This document shows, in pieces, positions 1 to 7,670 of a stretch of DNA of 23,317 nt. A model generated the notes under the pieces. It did not search any database, was not told the origin of the DNA, and saw only the letters and a program-made list of their open reading frames with translations. The translations under genes and the position numbers were made by a program. Within the stretch, counting starts at the first letter, position 1; each line of letters begins with the position of its first letter. Source of the DNA: UBA4416 sp046345275 (GTDB lineage Bacteria > Bacteroidota > Bacteroidia > B-17B0 > Aurantibacillaceae); NCBI GenBank assembly GCA_046345275.1, contig JBKDJY010000046.1, positions 1 through 23,317 of the forward strand, read 5' to 3'.

Positions 1-343
1 GCCGCCTTAACCCCGGATGAGACACAGACCGTAATCCGGTAGCGTCTGTATTCTGTCGTACATGCAAACGTAACCATGTACTTTCCTCATCGTCTTGCCC
101 TTTCGAGGCTTCATCGAACGGTTCACTTTCGTTCAGCTCACTTCGGTCGTACTTAAACAGATATCCTCTGTCCCTTTAATCCTTGTCGCTCACCACGGAT
201 TATTTTCATACTCCGCAGCACAAGGCAGTTTGGCAACTCCCCCGGAAGGGCGTCACCGGAAGGCCGTCTGAATTATATCCAGATTCTTCCATCAGTCAAA
301 TAGCATTCAATCATTGTTTCGGAATGATTGATTCAAGTCACAC
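1..343 (-). mobile_element. Group II intron, 5' part (truncated by window edge), inserted in attC 0
   Basis: On the minus strand a GTGTG start at 343, the usual group II 5' consensus GUGYG, is followed by structured sequence rich in short complementary segments and pieces typical of domain I (for example GTGGTGAGCGACAAGG and CGAAAGGGCAAGACGATGAGG). No long ORF is present, as expected for the ribozyme part upstream of the intron reverse transcriptase. The 5' exon is the R' end of attC 0, which reads GCTGCAAAACGT and then stops, where intact sites continue as CGTTA. The intron thus sits two bases into the GTTA core. The 3' end, the ORF and the rest of the split site lie left of the window. It begins like the intron at 4488-6373 (both GTGTG followed closely by GAATCAAT) but is otherwise different. 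Assignment rests on motif recognition only. Confidence 0.72.
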
Positions 344-470
344 ACGTTTTGCAGCTACCCGAAGGTGGCGATTTCGAAGCACTTCACTTTCAACCAAGCA
401 GAAACTTTGATAGAAGCAGAAAGCTTGATTTAACCACTGAACCGCCACTTTTGGGTAGGTGCTGTTAGGC
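344..470 (-). repeat. attC-like site 0 (short type, R' split by intron)
   Basis: Imperfect palindrome in which CTACCCGAAGGTGGCG pairs with CGCCACTTTTGGGTAG. The R'' end (minus GCCTAAC, 464-470) is intact and belongs to cassette C1. The R' end keeps only the GT at 344-345 before the group II intron begins. The stem is close to that of site 8 (11574-11705), which shows what the uninterrupted right end of the site should be. Confidence 0.8.
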
Positions 471-494
471 ACTGGCATTTTCACCTTGTCAAAT

Positions 495-1061
495 TTAAAA
501 ATTATATCCAAATCTTAATGAACCAAGCATGAACGGAGACTCTCCAACTTCTTTGGTCAGTGTATTGTCTTCGTATATTGGCCAAGGATTTGATTTATAG
601 ATTACACCTGCAACTCCAAATTGAGGTAGTATGTAAAGTTTTTCACTTGCAAATTCAAATTTGTAACCGATATATCCTGTGATTAACCAATCAAAACTAT
701 TATAGGTCTTACCCGTTGTCACGTGATTTTGTAAAACACCCATTCCTGTTGTTTGTGAAAACTCTAAATTTAAGCCCTTCCAAAAATATTGGCGATAGCC
801 ACTTGCAATGCTATAGTCGGCAAAACGACCCTCCGTTTCACGATTTCTGGGGAAATCAATGTTCAATCCAATATAAGCATCTCCTCGTAAATGTCCTTTC
901 TGCCAAAGTTTTACTATAAAGTGGGTACGTGTGGTTTGAACTAAAAATGGCCAAAGAATATCTGTTTCAATGCCATATTTATTCGATTTTTCGTTTGTTT
1001 GAGCTGATATTGTATTGGACAATATGCTAATAAAGCTCAAAATTAAAAGTGTATTTTTCAT
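495..1061 (-). CDS. Predicted outer-membrane beta-barrel protein
   Basis: A 188-residue exported protein and the last gene of the five-gene cassette C1. Residues 1-20 are a Sec signal peptide ending in SAQ, a common Bacteroidota cleavage site. The mature part alternates short hydrophobic and aromatic strands with polar turns and ends in SLRFGYNF, a terminal-phenylalanine signature used for insertion of outer-membrane barrels by the BAM complex. No specific family or ligand is recognisable. It follows the 1089-1784 gene by only 27 bases, so the two are probably co-transcribed. Its stop lies about 25 bases before attC 0, as expected of the last gene in a cassette. Function is unknown: it may be a porin-like or surface adaptor protein. 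Confidence 0.78.
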   Translation of the reverse strand: MKNTLLILSFISILSNTISAQTNEKSNKYGIETDILWPFLVQTTRTHFIVKLWQKGHLRGDAYIGLNIDFPRNRETEGRFADYSIASGYRQYFWKGLNLEFSQTTGMGVLQNHVTTGKTYNSFDWLITGYIGYKFEFASEKLYILPQFGVAGVIYKSNPWPIYEDNTLTKEVGESPFMLGSLRFGYNF

Positions 1062-1088
1062 TAAATTTAATTTTAATTATGATTGATT

Positions 1089-1784
1089 TTAAAATTGAAT
1101 CCCTGCACTTAGATTTAATGCACCAAAACGCCATTGATCATCTCCTAAGCCACTTACTTCTACTCTTGTAGAATAAAACTGATAGTTTGCTTCTAAATTG
1201 ATACCCACCTTACTTTTTTTAAAAGGCGTTAAGGTGTATCCTAATCCTCCGCCTCCTTCAAACCCAATTCCAAAATGATGAAGAAAATCTTGTTTATTTT
1301 CAGAATTAATGAAACGGTTTTTGGTAAACACAGATCCCATTCCTGCTTCAGCTTTAACATAAAGGTTTTTTTTATCAAATAAATAGTATTGAGTTCCTAT
1401 TCCGAAATTAAGAAAATTAAAAAAATAACCCTCTGAATAACCACTTGAAGATGGAGTTGAACCAGTTTGCCCACTATTTACTAATAAACCAACAGCTAAA
1501 TTTTTTATCTTGGGTATGGGGATATAATAACCAATTCCTAAAGAAAAACCAGTGTTTCTTCCGTATGTTCCTACAGCATTTCTACTTCCCGTTACATCTT
1601 GGAAATGGCTTTCTCCATTTTGCCTATTTCTGTAGGCATTCATTAGCTCTTTTCCACCATAAAAAATGGGTGTTACAAAACCAGAAGAAAAATATACTCT
1701 TGGTTTATTAGCAATTTCATTTTGTGCAAAAGCATTAATTAATGAGAAAGAACTAAGAGTAAGTGATAAAATGAGTGATTTCAA
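1089..1784 (-). CDS. Predicted outer-membrane beta-barrel protein
   Basis: A 231-residue exported protein with a signal peptide at residues 1-20 ending in AFAQ. The mature chain is rich in Gly, Tyr, Phe and Asn in alternating strand-like patterns (for example LAVGLLVNSGQTG and LYVKAEAGMGSVF) and ends in LNLSAGIQF, with the C-terminal Phe typical of barrels. Its length would allow about eight strands. It is the fourth gene of C1, between two other small barrel proteins and under the likely influence of the Crp/Fnr-type regulator at the head of the cassette. No catalytic motif or named family is recognised. Confidence 0.8.
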   Translation of the reverse strand: MKSLILSLTLSSFSLINAFAQNEIANKPRVYFSSGFVTPIFYGGKELMNAYRNRQNGESHFQDVTGSRNAVGTYGRNTGFSLGIGYYIPIPKIKNLAVGLLVNSGQTGSTPSSSGYSEGYFFNFLNFGIGTQYYLFDKKNLYVKAEAGMGSVFTKNRFINSENKQDFLHHFGIGFEGGGGLGYTLTPFKKSKVGINLEANYQFYSTRVEVSGLGDDQWRFGALNLSAGIQF

Positions 1785-1853
1785 GAGTTGTAAATTTAAA
1801 TTGATGTTGAATTTTTTAGTATGAAAGACTGAAGGTTATTTTAAGAGAGTAAT

Positions 1854-2522
1854 TTAATTTTTGGACAAATCAAACATATATCCTATACTTATATTGAATA
1901 TGAAAGGAGTAAATGCCAAACCGGGATCTAGGGTTTTTAAAGCCTCTTCTTTTCCTGTTGTTTTATTTTGGTAGCGATAGCCATTTTTGTCAAGGTCTGA
2001 CCAAATAGTAGGCCAAAAACGAATACTTGGTGCTATAGTTATTCCTCTTAGTGCATTATCTTTATTTTCAAAAGGTTGATAAAATCCATATAACCCAAAG
2101 CCTAAACTTATTGTATTGTTTCGTAATATTCTATTATTTTGAGAAAACGTTTCACCTTTATAGTAAGTATCAAATCGATGCAAAGTAGGCTGAACACGTA
2201 AATTTAACCATTTGGTAAATCTGTATCCAACAGCAAAGCCTGTTGTAAATGGTATGTGAATTTCTACGTTTTGGTCTTGGAGTTCTTGAGTTAGCTTGTC
2301 CCCTTTAAAATTTAAAGAGGAACCATGTGAATAGTCAAAAATAAATCTCTTATAAACTAATGCAGCCTCAATATTAAAACCAGATAGAATAATAGGCTGA
2401 GTTAAGCCAACTAATGCTCCCAATTGAATATCTTCTTTCCAATTATTATCTTGAGAGTAACTTTTGTTACTAAATCCCAAAAACAAGATTGCTATTATTA
2501 CGATTGTAAATTGCGTTTTCAT
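1854..2522 (-). CDS. Predicted outer-membrane beta-barrel protein
   Basis: The reading frame is open from 2579, but the start at 2522 is preferred: it gives a normal signal peptide (MKTQFTIVIIAILFLGF... ending near SYSQ) and avoids overlapping the end of the upstream gene. The upstream 19 residues are Lys/Asn-rich and do not resemble an export signal. The mature protein has strand-like segments such as AVGYRFTKWLNLRVQPTLH and FNISIGYMF near the C-terminus. It lacks a terminal aromatic residue (it ends DLSKN), unlike the other three barrels of C1. Specific function is unknown. Confidence 0.76.
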   Translation of the reverse strand: MKTQFTIVIIAILFLGFSNKSYSQDNNWKEDIQLGALVGLTQPIILSGFNIEAALVYKRFIFDYSHGSSLNFKGDKLTQELQDQNVEIHIPFTTGFAVGYRFTKWLNLRVQPTLHRFDTYYKGETFSQNNRILRNNTISLGFGLYGFYQPFENKDNALRGITIAPSIRFWPTIWSDLDKNGYRYQNKTTGKEEALKTLDPGLAFTPFIFNISIGYMFDLSKN

Positions 2523-2563
2523 TGCTTTTTTATTTTTATTCTTACTTTGGGAAGAAATTCCAT

Positions 2564-3151
2564 TTAGAATTTTTTCCAAGGTCTTACACCTATTCTGATA
2601 ACTGGAACAATTTCTGTTGGTAGAGAATAAACGGAACCATCAGAAAATTGAGTAGTATTATTACTTCTTACATAAAGGTGAACTCCTGGTTGAAGATAAA
2701 AGTAACGACCTATGAACAATTGATAACTAATTCCAAGCCCGGGAGTTAAATAATTTTTGATTCTCGTTTCAGAAGTGCTTTTTTGTGTTATATCAAATTT
2801 TTGGTTATCTAGAAAAACATAAGTTTCTAAGTTTTTCCATACATTATAACCTGCAAATAGTCCAAATGAACCCTTGCTTTCAAATCGTTCAAATGCATCA
2901 TTTTGAGTTTCTTGGTTAAAAGTCCCTACGTCTATTGTACTAGCTCTAAAACGAAATTTTTTATATCTGTATCCAACAGATATGTGATAACCAGAACTGA
3001 GATATACAAAAGGCAGAGCCTCAATTTCTATAGCGTGTTTTACTTGATAATTACGAGGAGAAGGCTTCCAGAATGTGGAAGTTGAATCTGTTTGTGCAGA
3101 AATTGTAGTAGATACCAAAAGGCAAAATGCTATAGCTAATAATTGTCTCAT
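2564..3151 (-). CDS. Predicted outer-membrane beta-barrel protein
   Basis: A 195-residue protein with a signal peptide (MRQLLAIAFCLLVSTTISAQ). Strand-like segments include IEIEALPFVYLSSGYHISVGYRY and YFYLQPGVHLYV, and the chain ends in Phe. It is the second gene of C1, 76 bases after the regulator gene. In that gap the minus strand carries CAAAATTA read as TAATTTTG (3179-3186), which fits a Bacteroidetes -7 box TAnnTTTG, but no well-spaced -33 TTTG is seen, so a separate promoter for the barrel genes is possible but not shown. The product is probably a small outer-membrane barrel of unknown ligand. Confidence 0.78.
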   Translation of the reverse strand: MRQLLAIAFCLLVSTTISAQTDSTSTFWKPSPRNYQVKHAIEIEALPFVYLSSGYHISVGYRYKKFRFRASTIDVGTFNQETQNDAFERFESKGSFGLFAGYNVWKNLETYVFLDNQKFDITQKSTSETRIKNYLTPGLGISYQLFIGRYFYLQPGVHLYVRSNNTTQFSDGSVYSLPTEIVPVIRIGVRPWKKF

Positions 3152-3227
3152 TTTTTTTATTGTTTAAAATTAATGATGCAAAATTAGCTTAGGGTATATT
3201 AAAGTTTCGTTGAACTAATTCAAGAAA

Positions 3228-3791
3228 TCATTTTTTCCCCCTTAATTTTGATAACCACTCAGCAGAAATGCCAAGATAGGAAGCAATTTTATACTGAGGA
3301 ACAGTTTGCAATATCTCTGGATTCTCGATTAATAACAATTCATACCGCTGCTTGGGTGTTAGTTTTGTTTTTTTTATACTATTCGCAAAGCCCACAAAGT
3401 ATTGTTCTGAAATTAGTCTCCCGAATTTCTGATAATTAAAACTTTTTTCATAAAGCTTGTTTAAAGCATTTTTGTCAAAATAAACTAGTTTAGAATTGCT
3501 TATGGCTCTGATATTACAATCAGATATTGTGTTTGATAAAAAGCTTACATAATCTGTAACAAAAGAGTTAGGAAAAAAAAATTCAACAATATGCTCCTCT
3601 GAATTTTTATCTACATAGGTCATCTCAATAACTCCCTCAAGCAAAAAGCAAATCTTATTACAGACTTGTCCCTCTTTAAGAAAAAAGTCATCATTTTTTA
3701 GTGTAAGTTCTTTAGTTAGGTTGCTAATTTCGTCAAGCTCCTCTTTGTCAAAACTTACAATTCTATTTAAGTATTTCTCTAGTTCGGTCAT
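3228..3791 (-). CDS. Crp/Fnr-family transcriptional regulator
   Basis: A 187-residue protein with an N-terminal cyclic-nucleotide-binding-type fold (about residues 20-115; FFLKEGQVCNKICFLLEGVI and EEHIVEFFFPNSFV match the Crp beta-roll) and a C-terminal winged-helix end (TPKQRYELLLIENPEILQTVPQYKIASYLGISAEWLSKLR). This length and the truncated helix-turn-helix are usual for the large Bacteroidota Crp/Fnr subfamily, whose ligands are mostly unknown. It is the first gene of C1, with a start about 30 bases from the attC 1 core, and it precedes four barrel-protein genes on the same strand. It may control them, but that is inferred from position only. Confidence 0.88.
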   Translation of the reverse strand: MTELEKYLNRIVSFDKEELDEISNLTKELTLKNDDFFLKEGQVCNKICFLLEGVIEMTYVDKNSEEHIVEFFFPNSFVTDYVSFLSNTISDCNIRAISNSKLVYFDKNALNKLYEKSFNYQKFGRLISEQYFVGFANSIKKTKLTPKQRYELLLIENPEILQTVPQYKIASYLGISAEWLSKLRGKK

Positions 3792-3820
3792 ATTTTTTTA
3801 GTTGTCGGTTCTATGCTTGT

Positions 3821-3952
3821 GCCTAACGTTTTGGCGCTTGGCGAAGAAGCGGATTTCGAAGCACAAAACAGTCTGTTAGAACTGAACTTGATGCGAAGCA
3901 CAAAGCTTCATTTAAGCACTGAACCCGCTTTTTTGCCAAACGCCTGTTAGCG
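3821..3952 (-). repeat. attC-like site 1 (short type)
   Basis: Palindrome of 132 bp in which TTGGCGAAGAAGCGG pairs with CCGCTTTTTTGCCAA, bounded by TAAC and GTTA cores. On the minus strand R' reads GTTAGGC and fits the integron core GTTRRRY. R'' reads CGCTAAC and belongs to C2. No TAnnTTTG promoter is visible in it. Confidence 0.85.
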
Positions 3953-3973
3953 GTAGGTTTTCTGTTTGTCGAG

Positions 3974-4462
3974 TTAGCAACCACATTCTCCATAAAAAGT
4001 CTTTGTAATTGTTTCACCGTTTTTGCCTGTCAGTTTAATTGTCCCTGATTTTAATTCAGTTTCGTCACCACTTTGTTTGCCGTCAATAACTTCAATAGTC
4101 ATTTCGTATTTGTCACTTTTTGCTTTTGCCATAGTTGTTGTCTTACTGACTTCTTTAAAGTCCGTTTGAGTAAACTTTGTCAAAACGCCATTTATTTTGA
4201 GAAATGACGTCTGAGCGAAGTCATTCATATAAATGTATTCACTTTTATTAAATGCTGTCGAGTCGTTAGAAAAGTAGCAAGAACAGCCGTCAATTTCAGG
4301 TGGAAAAGTTGAAAAGGTGTCAATGGTTAATACTTCTTCGTCAGGTTCAATATTGTCCGTCTGCGTTACACTTTTATTAGAGCTACTTTGTCCGCAAGCA
4401 AATAAAAATGTCAGCGTAACTACTGTCAAAAATGTCGGTAGAAATTTGTTTTTAAATGTCAT
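3974..4462 (-). CDS. Predicted lipoprotein, unknown function
   Basis: A 162-residue protein. A signal peptide of about 22 residues ends in the lipobox LFAC followed by GQSSSN, so Cys23 would be lipidated. The mature part is Ser/Thr/Asp-rich, then has EIDGCSCYFSND and ends in YGECGC. These cysteines may form disulfides in the periplasm. It is the only gene of cassette C2 apart from the inserted intron. The start lies 26 bases after the intron, so the intron sits in the 5' leader and splicing would restore a short leader like that of C8. No family is recognised. Confidence 0.8.
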   Translation of the reverse strand: MTFKNKFLPTFLTVVTLTFLFACGQSSSNKSVTQTDNIEPDEEVLTIDTFSTFPPEIDGCSCYFSNDSTAFNKSEYIYMNDFAQTSFLKINGVLTKFTQTDFKEVSKTTTMAKAKSDKYEMTIEVIDGKQSGDETELKSGTIKLTGKNGETITKTFYGECGC

Positions 4463-4527
4463 TGTCGTTCTATTGTGTGGTCTGTTAGTCGAGTAGGCAA
4501 GGGGAATTTCACCCCAAGCCTCTCACA

Positions 4528-4561
4528 GAACCGTACTTGATAGTCTCCCATCATACGGCTC
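4528..4561 (-). ncRNA. Group II intron domain V (catalytic hairpin)
   Basis: A 34-base hairpin on the minus strand: GAGCCGTATGATGG pairs with the arm CTATCAAGTACGGTTC around a GAGA-type tetraloop, with the usual bulge in the 3' arm. The length and the GAGCCG...CGGTTC ends are the standard bacterial domain V form. It lies 16 bases after the reverse transcriptase stop and just before domain VI. Confidence 0.9.
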
Positions 4562-4576
4562 TTGTTGTACTTAAAG

Positions 4577-5830
4577 TTATGCTCCATGAAATCCATGCTG
4601 CCAATGTACAAAAATATTTGGATAACTTTTAGCAGTTGCTCTTATCCAATCTCCTGCTTTGCGCATGCTTCCACCGAGGCGTTTATACTTCTTTACCGCC
4701 CATTTAATTAAACGCCAATTAAAGATTCCAAATATTCTATTTAGTTTATAGAGTTGAAATTTGCCATAATAGTTTAACCAGCCTCTTAATTTTGGATTAA
4801 AAGTTTCTGCTATTTCCAATAAAGTACTGCCTGTCCATTGATGGAATTTGCTTTGCTTTATTTCTTTGCTTATTTTCAATTCACTCTTTCTGCTAATGGA
4901 GCAGTTATATCCTAAAAATACTTTGTTTAGTTTCCTGTTTTTGGTCGATTGAGGTTGAAAACTAAATCCTAAGAAGTCGAACTTTACTGTTTTAAATTTC
5001 AGCTTTCTATTCGCTGTTTTACAATAAACAATTTGCGTTTTCTCTTCATTTAAATTTAGTTCACAAGCTGACATTCTTTCTTTGATGGCTGATAAAACTT
5101 CTCTTGATTCTTCTTCGCTATTACAGTGTACGATAATATCGTCTGCATATCTAACAAAACTTAAATCAGCATAATGTTGTCCAAACCATTTATCAAAAGT
5201 ATAATGTAAAAATAGATTTGCTAACAATGGGCTAATTACACCTCCTTGAGGTGTACCTTTTTCCCTATTGGTTACGTTTCCATTCTTGTCCATCATTGGC
5301 GCAGTTAACCATCTCTTTGCATACATTAAAACCCATTTCTCATCAACATGTCTTTCTAAAGCTAACATAACTTTTTCATGCGACATGTTATCAAAGAAAC
5401 TGCTTATATCCATATCAATTACCCAAGCATATTTCTGAACGTTATCTCTAACTTCTGCAACTGCTTGATGGCTATTTTTCAATGGTCTATAACCATAAGA
5501 ATGTTCTGAAAAGACTTCCTCTAAACGTGGTTCTAAATAACTCTTAATGACTTCTTGAGCTATTCTGTCACTCACTGTGGGAATGCCTAACTTGCGCTCC
5601 TTTCCGTCCGCTTTTGGTATACTTACTTCTTTTACTGCAACTGGAAAGTAACTGCCTGAACTCATTCTATTCCATAGCTTGTACAAATTCGCTTTTAGCT
5701 TTAATTCATAATCCGCTAAGCTTTGATTGTCTATTCCGGCTGAACCTTTATTGCTCCGTACTTTTTTGAAAGCATCCCAAACCATTTGTTTGGTAATTGG
5801 TATTCCTCTTGTTGGCGTTGTCTCGTTCAT
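4577..5830 (-). CDS. ltrA: Group II intron reverse transcriptase/maturase
   Basis: Multi-functional intron protein that helps splicing and copies the intron into DNA. The frame is open from 6073, but the start at 5830 (MNETTPTRGIPITKQMVW) is preferred because the upstream stretch carries the ribozyme's domain III-like sequence, and 417 residues is a usual length. Visible in this form: the RT-0/RT-1 region (NKGSAGIDNQSL, GIPTVSDRIAQ), the first catalytic Asp in VIDMDISSFFDN (about 138), QGGVISPLLANLF (about 195), the YADD catalytic motif (228-231) and the maturase X domain with NPKLRGWLNYYG near residue 350. No HNH endonuclease domain follows, so mobility would rely on single-stranded or folded DNA targets, as in endonuclease-free intron classes. 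The exact class is not assigned. Confidence 0.93.
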   Translation of the reverse strand: MNETTPTRGIPITKQMVWDAFKKVRSNKGSAGIDNQSLADYELKLKANLYKLWNRMSSGSYFPVAVKEVSIPKADGKERKLGIPTVSDRIAQEVIKSYLEPRLEEVFSEHSYGYRPLKNSHQAVAEVRDNVQKYAWVIDMDISSFFDNMSHEKVMLALERHVDEKWVLMYAKRWLTAPMMDKNGNVTNREKGTPQGGVISPLLANLFLHYTFDKWFGQHYADLSFVRYADDIIVHCNSEEESREVLSAIKERMSACELNLNEEKTQIVYCKTANRKLKFKTVKFDFLGFSFQPQSTKNRKLNKVFLGYNCSISRKSELKISKEIKQSKFHQWTGSTLLEIAETFNPKLRGWLNYYGKFQLYKLNRIFGIFNWRLIKWAVKKYKRLGGSMRKAGDWIRATAKSYPNIFVHWQHGFHGA

Positions 5831-6380
5831 CCTTTGGTTACCCAAAGTTGGCAAAGCTAACTCCAACTGTACAACCTCAGCCCTTCGCTCCGCTCCCATT
5901 ACAGAAGTTTCATCACTACTACGACTGAGTCCGCCATCGTATACAGCATCAGTATTCTGCCTTGCAGGCGATTGTCCTGCTTGTGCTTTTCCTTTTACAT
6001 CTGTATACGACTTCCTCTGTTCCATAAATAAGCCTAAATAGAAATCATCCCTCCTTCGTGACGTCTGCCGCATAGCCAGTAAATCAGGTCGCCCGCTATA
6101 CTCCTCCTATTGCGCAAGCCTCCAATAGTTTTGACAGATAGTGCGTTTTCTCGACATTTCATAAGAGGTTCATTGTACATTAATCTTTTCTATTCATACC
6201 TGACACATTCAACTGTGCCTTTTCCCCTTTCCGTTCAATACATCACAGTTACCCGTTTTGCACCGAGAGGCGGTTTGTTATCATTTCCTGTAAAACGATA
6301 AAGATGGACCTACCATCATCTTATTTACAACATTCAATTTCAAACTTTCATTTGTCATTGATTCAGAGCACACAGCTTGC

Positions 6381-6555
6381 ACCTAACGTTTTCGAGCTAC
6401 CAGTAGTGCGGTTCAAGGCACTCGTCAACCGAATACTAATAACAAAGATAGAATGTTTCTACGCATTTGCAATGCAAAATGATTGTCTTTCGCGAAGCGG
6501 CATTTATTGCAAATGCTTTGATGTCAGCCCGCATTACTGGTAGGTTGTGTTAGTG
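6381..6555 (-). repeat. attC-like site 2 (long type)
   Basis: Palindrome of 175 bp in which CTACCAGTAGTGCGG pairs with CCGCATTACTGGTAG. On the minus strand R' is GTTAGGT, fitting GTTRRRY. An inner hairpin around GCATTTGCAATGC is present and a promoter-like site lies within it (6443-6473). The stop codon of the C3 gene (6557-6559) is only one base outside R''. Confidence 0.85.
6443..6473 (-). promoter_or_regulatory. Promoter-like site inside attC 2
   Basis: The minus strand reads ATTG, 19 bases, then TATCTTTG, close to the Bacteroidetes housekeeping promoter TTTG-N19-TAnnTTTG. It points into cassette C2, ahead of the group II intron and the lipoprotein gene. Confidence 0.6.
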
Positions 6556-6556
6556 C

Positions 6557-7072
6557 CTAGTGCCTTTCTGCTGTTCTAAATATTTTTATAATTGTCCAAA
6601 CAAACACAATAAGTTGTAACAAACAAAAGCCAAGTATACAGTATGTCCATTGTTTCGCATATACTGCATTACTGTTGACTTCTGGAGCAGCGCTTAATGG
6701 AGGGTAAATGGTATAAACTCCATCCATTGCGTCTGAGAATTGTCTTAGTAATGTTACTAAAACAATGGTTACGAGAATTGAAACAAATGTAACGAACAGC
6801 TGAAATATGTTTAAATATCTCAATTGCATTTTGTAATACACTTGTCTGAATGTATTAACTATAAATAGAGTAGGGAAAAAGAATAATAATCCATATGTGA
6901 AATTGATATTGAAAACAAAGTCATACCAGTTATGCGGTGCGTCTTGGACTGAAACAAATATGTCGTTTAAGTAAGCTTTTTTGGGAACAGTTAGTATTGA
7001 CAGTATTATTGTCGAAACTATATATGATGTCGAAACAAATATTGCTTCTCTGTAGATTTCTTTTTTCGTCAT
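6557..7072 (-). CDS. Predicted membrane protein, four TM segments
   Basis: A 171-residue protein with hydrophobic segments near residues 12-30, 55-75, 88-112 and 142-165, typical of a small four-helix inner-membrane protein. The loop between helices 3 and 4 (about residues 115-140) is polar and probably periplasmic or cytoplasmic depending on topology. No catalytic motif or known family is recognised. It is the only gene of cassette C3, starts 27 bases from the attC 3 core, and its stop abuts attC 2. Expression may come from the promoter-like site within attC 3. Confidence 0.8.
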   Translation of the reverse strand: MTKKEIYREAIFVSTSYIVSTIILSILTVPKKAYLNDIFVSVQDAPHNWYDFVFNINFTYGLLFFFPTLFIVNTFRQVYYKMQLRYLNIFQLFVTFVSILVTIVLVTLLRQFSDAMDGVYTIYPPLSAAPEVNSNAVYAKQWTYCILGFCLLQLIVFVWTIIKIFRTAERH

Positions 7073-7092
7073 TTTATGTGTCTAGGCATTGG

Positions 7093-7263
7093 CACTAACG
7101 TTTTCGCGGTTTGCCTTGTTTGGAGTTTGAAACAATGTCTACCGAAATGTTAGTTTAAAGATACTATGTTGCTAGGCATTTGCAAAGAAAAAATAATGAA
7201 ATTGTCTACCTATTTTGCAAATGCTTGTACTTCCACCCAAATAAGGCAAACCGTGTGTTATAG
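7093..7263 (-). repeat. attC-like site 3 (long type)
   Basis: Palindrome of 171 bp in which CGGTTTGCCTTGTTTGG pairs with CCAAATAAGGCAAACCG. Inner arms GCATTTGCAAAG and TTTTGCAAATGC form the distal hairpin. Core bases are TAAC/GTTA; the outer R-box bases (CAC, TAG) belong to cassettes C3 and C4 respectively. Confidence 0.85.
7156..7186 (-). promoter_or_regulatory. Promoter-like site inside attC 3
   Basis: The minus strand reads TTTG-N19-TATCTTTA. It differs from TAnnTTTG only in the last base and points into the membrane-protein gene of C3. Confidence 0.55.
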
Positions 7264-7286
7264 CTTGGCCGATGTACATAGTTTTA

Positions 7287-7634
7287 TTAGCCTTTAAAAC
7301 AATGATGTTTGTCCTCGTCAACTATTTTTAGAAAGTCACTTAGTTGTCCAACGTTTGGTTGTGGAGTGTATGAGTGCCATTTTAAGTCAGCTCGTTGCCA
7401 AAATATTTTCCAAATGTTTTTGTCGTGTACGAAAGTTGCTTTTGCGTAACCACTTTTCCTGAATTCAGTGGGATTTTTCCACACAGGTCTAATTTCGTGC
7501 AATATTACACTTTGGTCAAGAATTTCATAACCTATATCCAATTGATTTCTAATTTCAGGTCTAGGTCTAATTTTGGCAATGTAATTTTCCATTGTCTCAA
7601 TAATGTCTACCGATTTTTTTATGTCAAATGCCAT
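7287..7634 (-). CDS. DUF3024 family protein
   Basis: A 115-residue soluble protein. RPRPEIRNQLDIGYEI, IHEIRPVW-type spacing (ILHEIRPVWKNPTEF), AKATFVHDKNIWKIFWQRADLKWHSY and FLKIVDEDKHHCF near the C-terminus match the DUF3024 family over its whole length. The family has no established biochemical function; its conserved Trp, His and acidic residues suggest a compact binding fold. It is the single gene of cassette C4, with about 40 bases between the attC 4 core and the ATG. It is full length and undisturbed. Recognition is from memory of the family pattern. Confidence 0.85.
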   Translation of the reverse strand: MAFDIKKSVDIIETMENYIAKIRPRPEIRNQLDIGYEILDQSVILHEIRPVWKNPTEFRKSGYAKATFVHDKNIWKIFWQRADLKWHSYTPQPNVGQLSDFLKIVDEDKHHCFKG

Positions 7635-7670
7635 AATAATGTCTTTTTCGGGTTTCGTCCAGCGGCTTAG

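Larger units (their letters stand above)
4488..6373 (-). mobile_element. Complete group II intron in the leader of cassette C2
   Basis: The minus strand starts GTGTG at 6373 and ends CCTACTCGAC at 4488, fitting group II ends (GUGYG...AY). It holds a domain III-like segment (near 5870-5900, AATGGGAGCGGAGCGAAGGG), a reverse transcriptase gene in the domain IV position, a 34-base domain V (4528-4561) and a domain VI stem around GGGGTGAAATTCCCC with an unpaired A near the 3' end. Removing it joins GCAAGCT to TAACAGACC. The uninterrupted cassette C8 reads GCAAGTGTAACAGACC at the same place, the same length with two substitutions, which independently supports both ends. The intron lies in the same direction as the cassette genes. 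Confidence 0.9.

Noticed and set aside
183..410. 75-residue plus-strand ORF at the left end
   Set aside because: It runs across the group II intron end and attC 0, against the array direction, and has no recognisable protein features.
3823..4017. 64-residue minus-strand ORF near attC 1
   Set aside because: Most of it is the attC palindrome itself and it overlaps the end of the lipoprotein gene.
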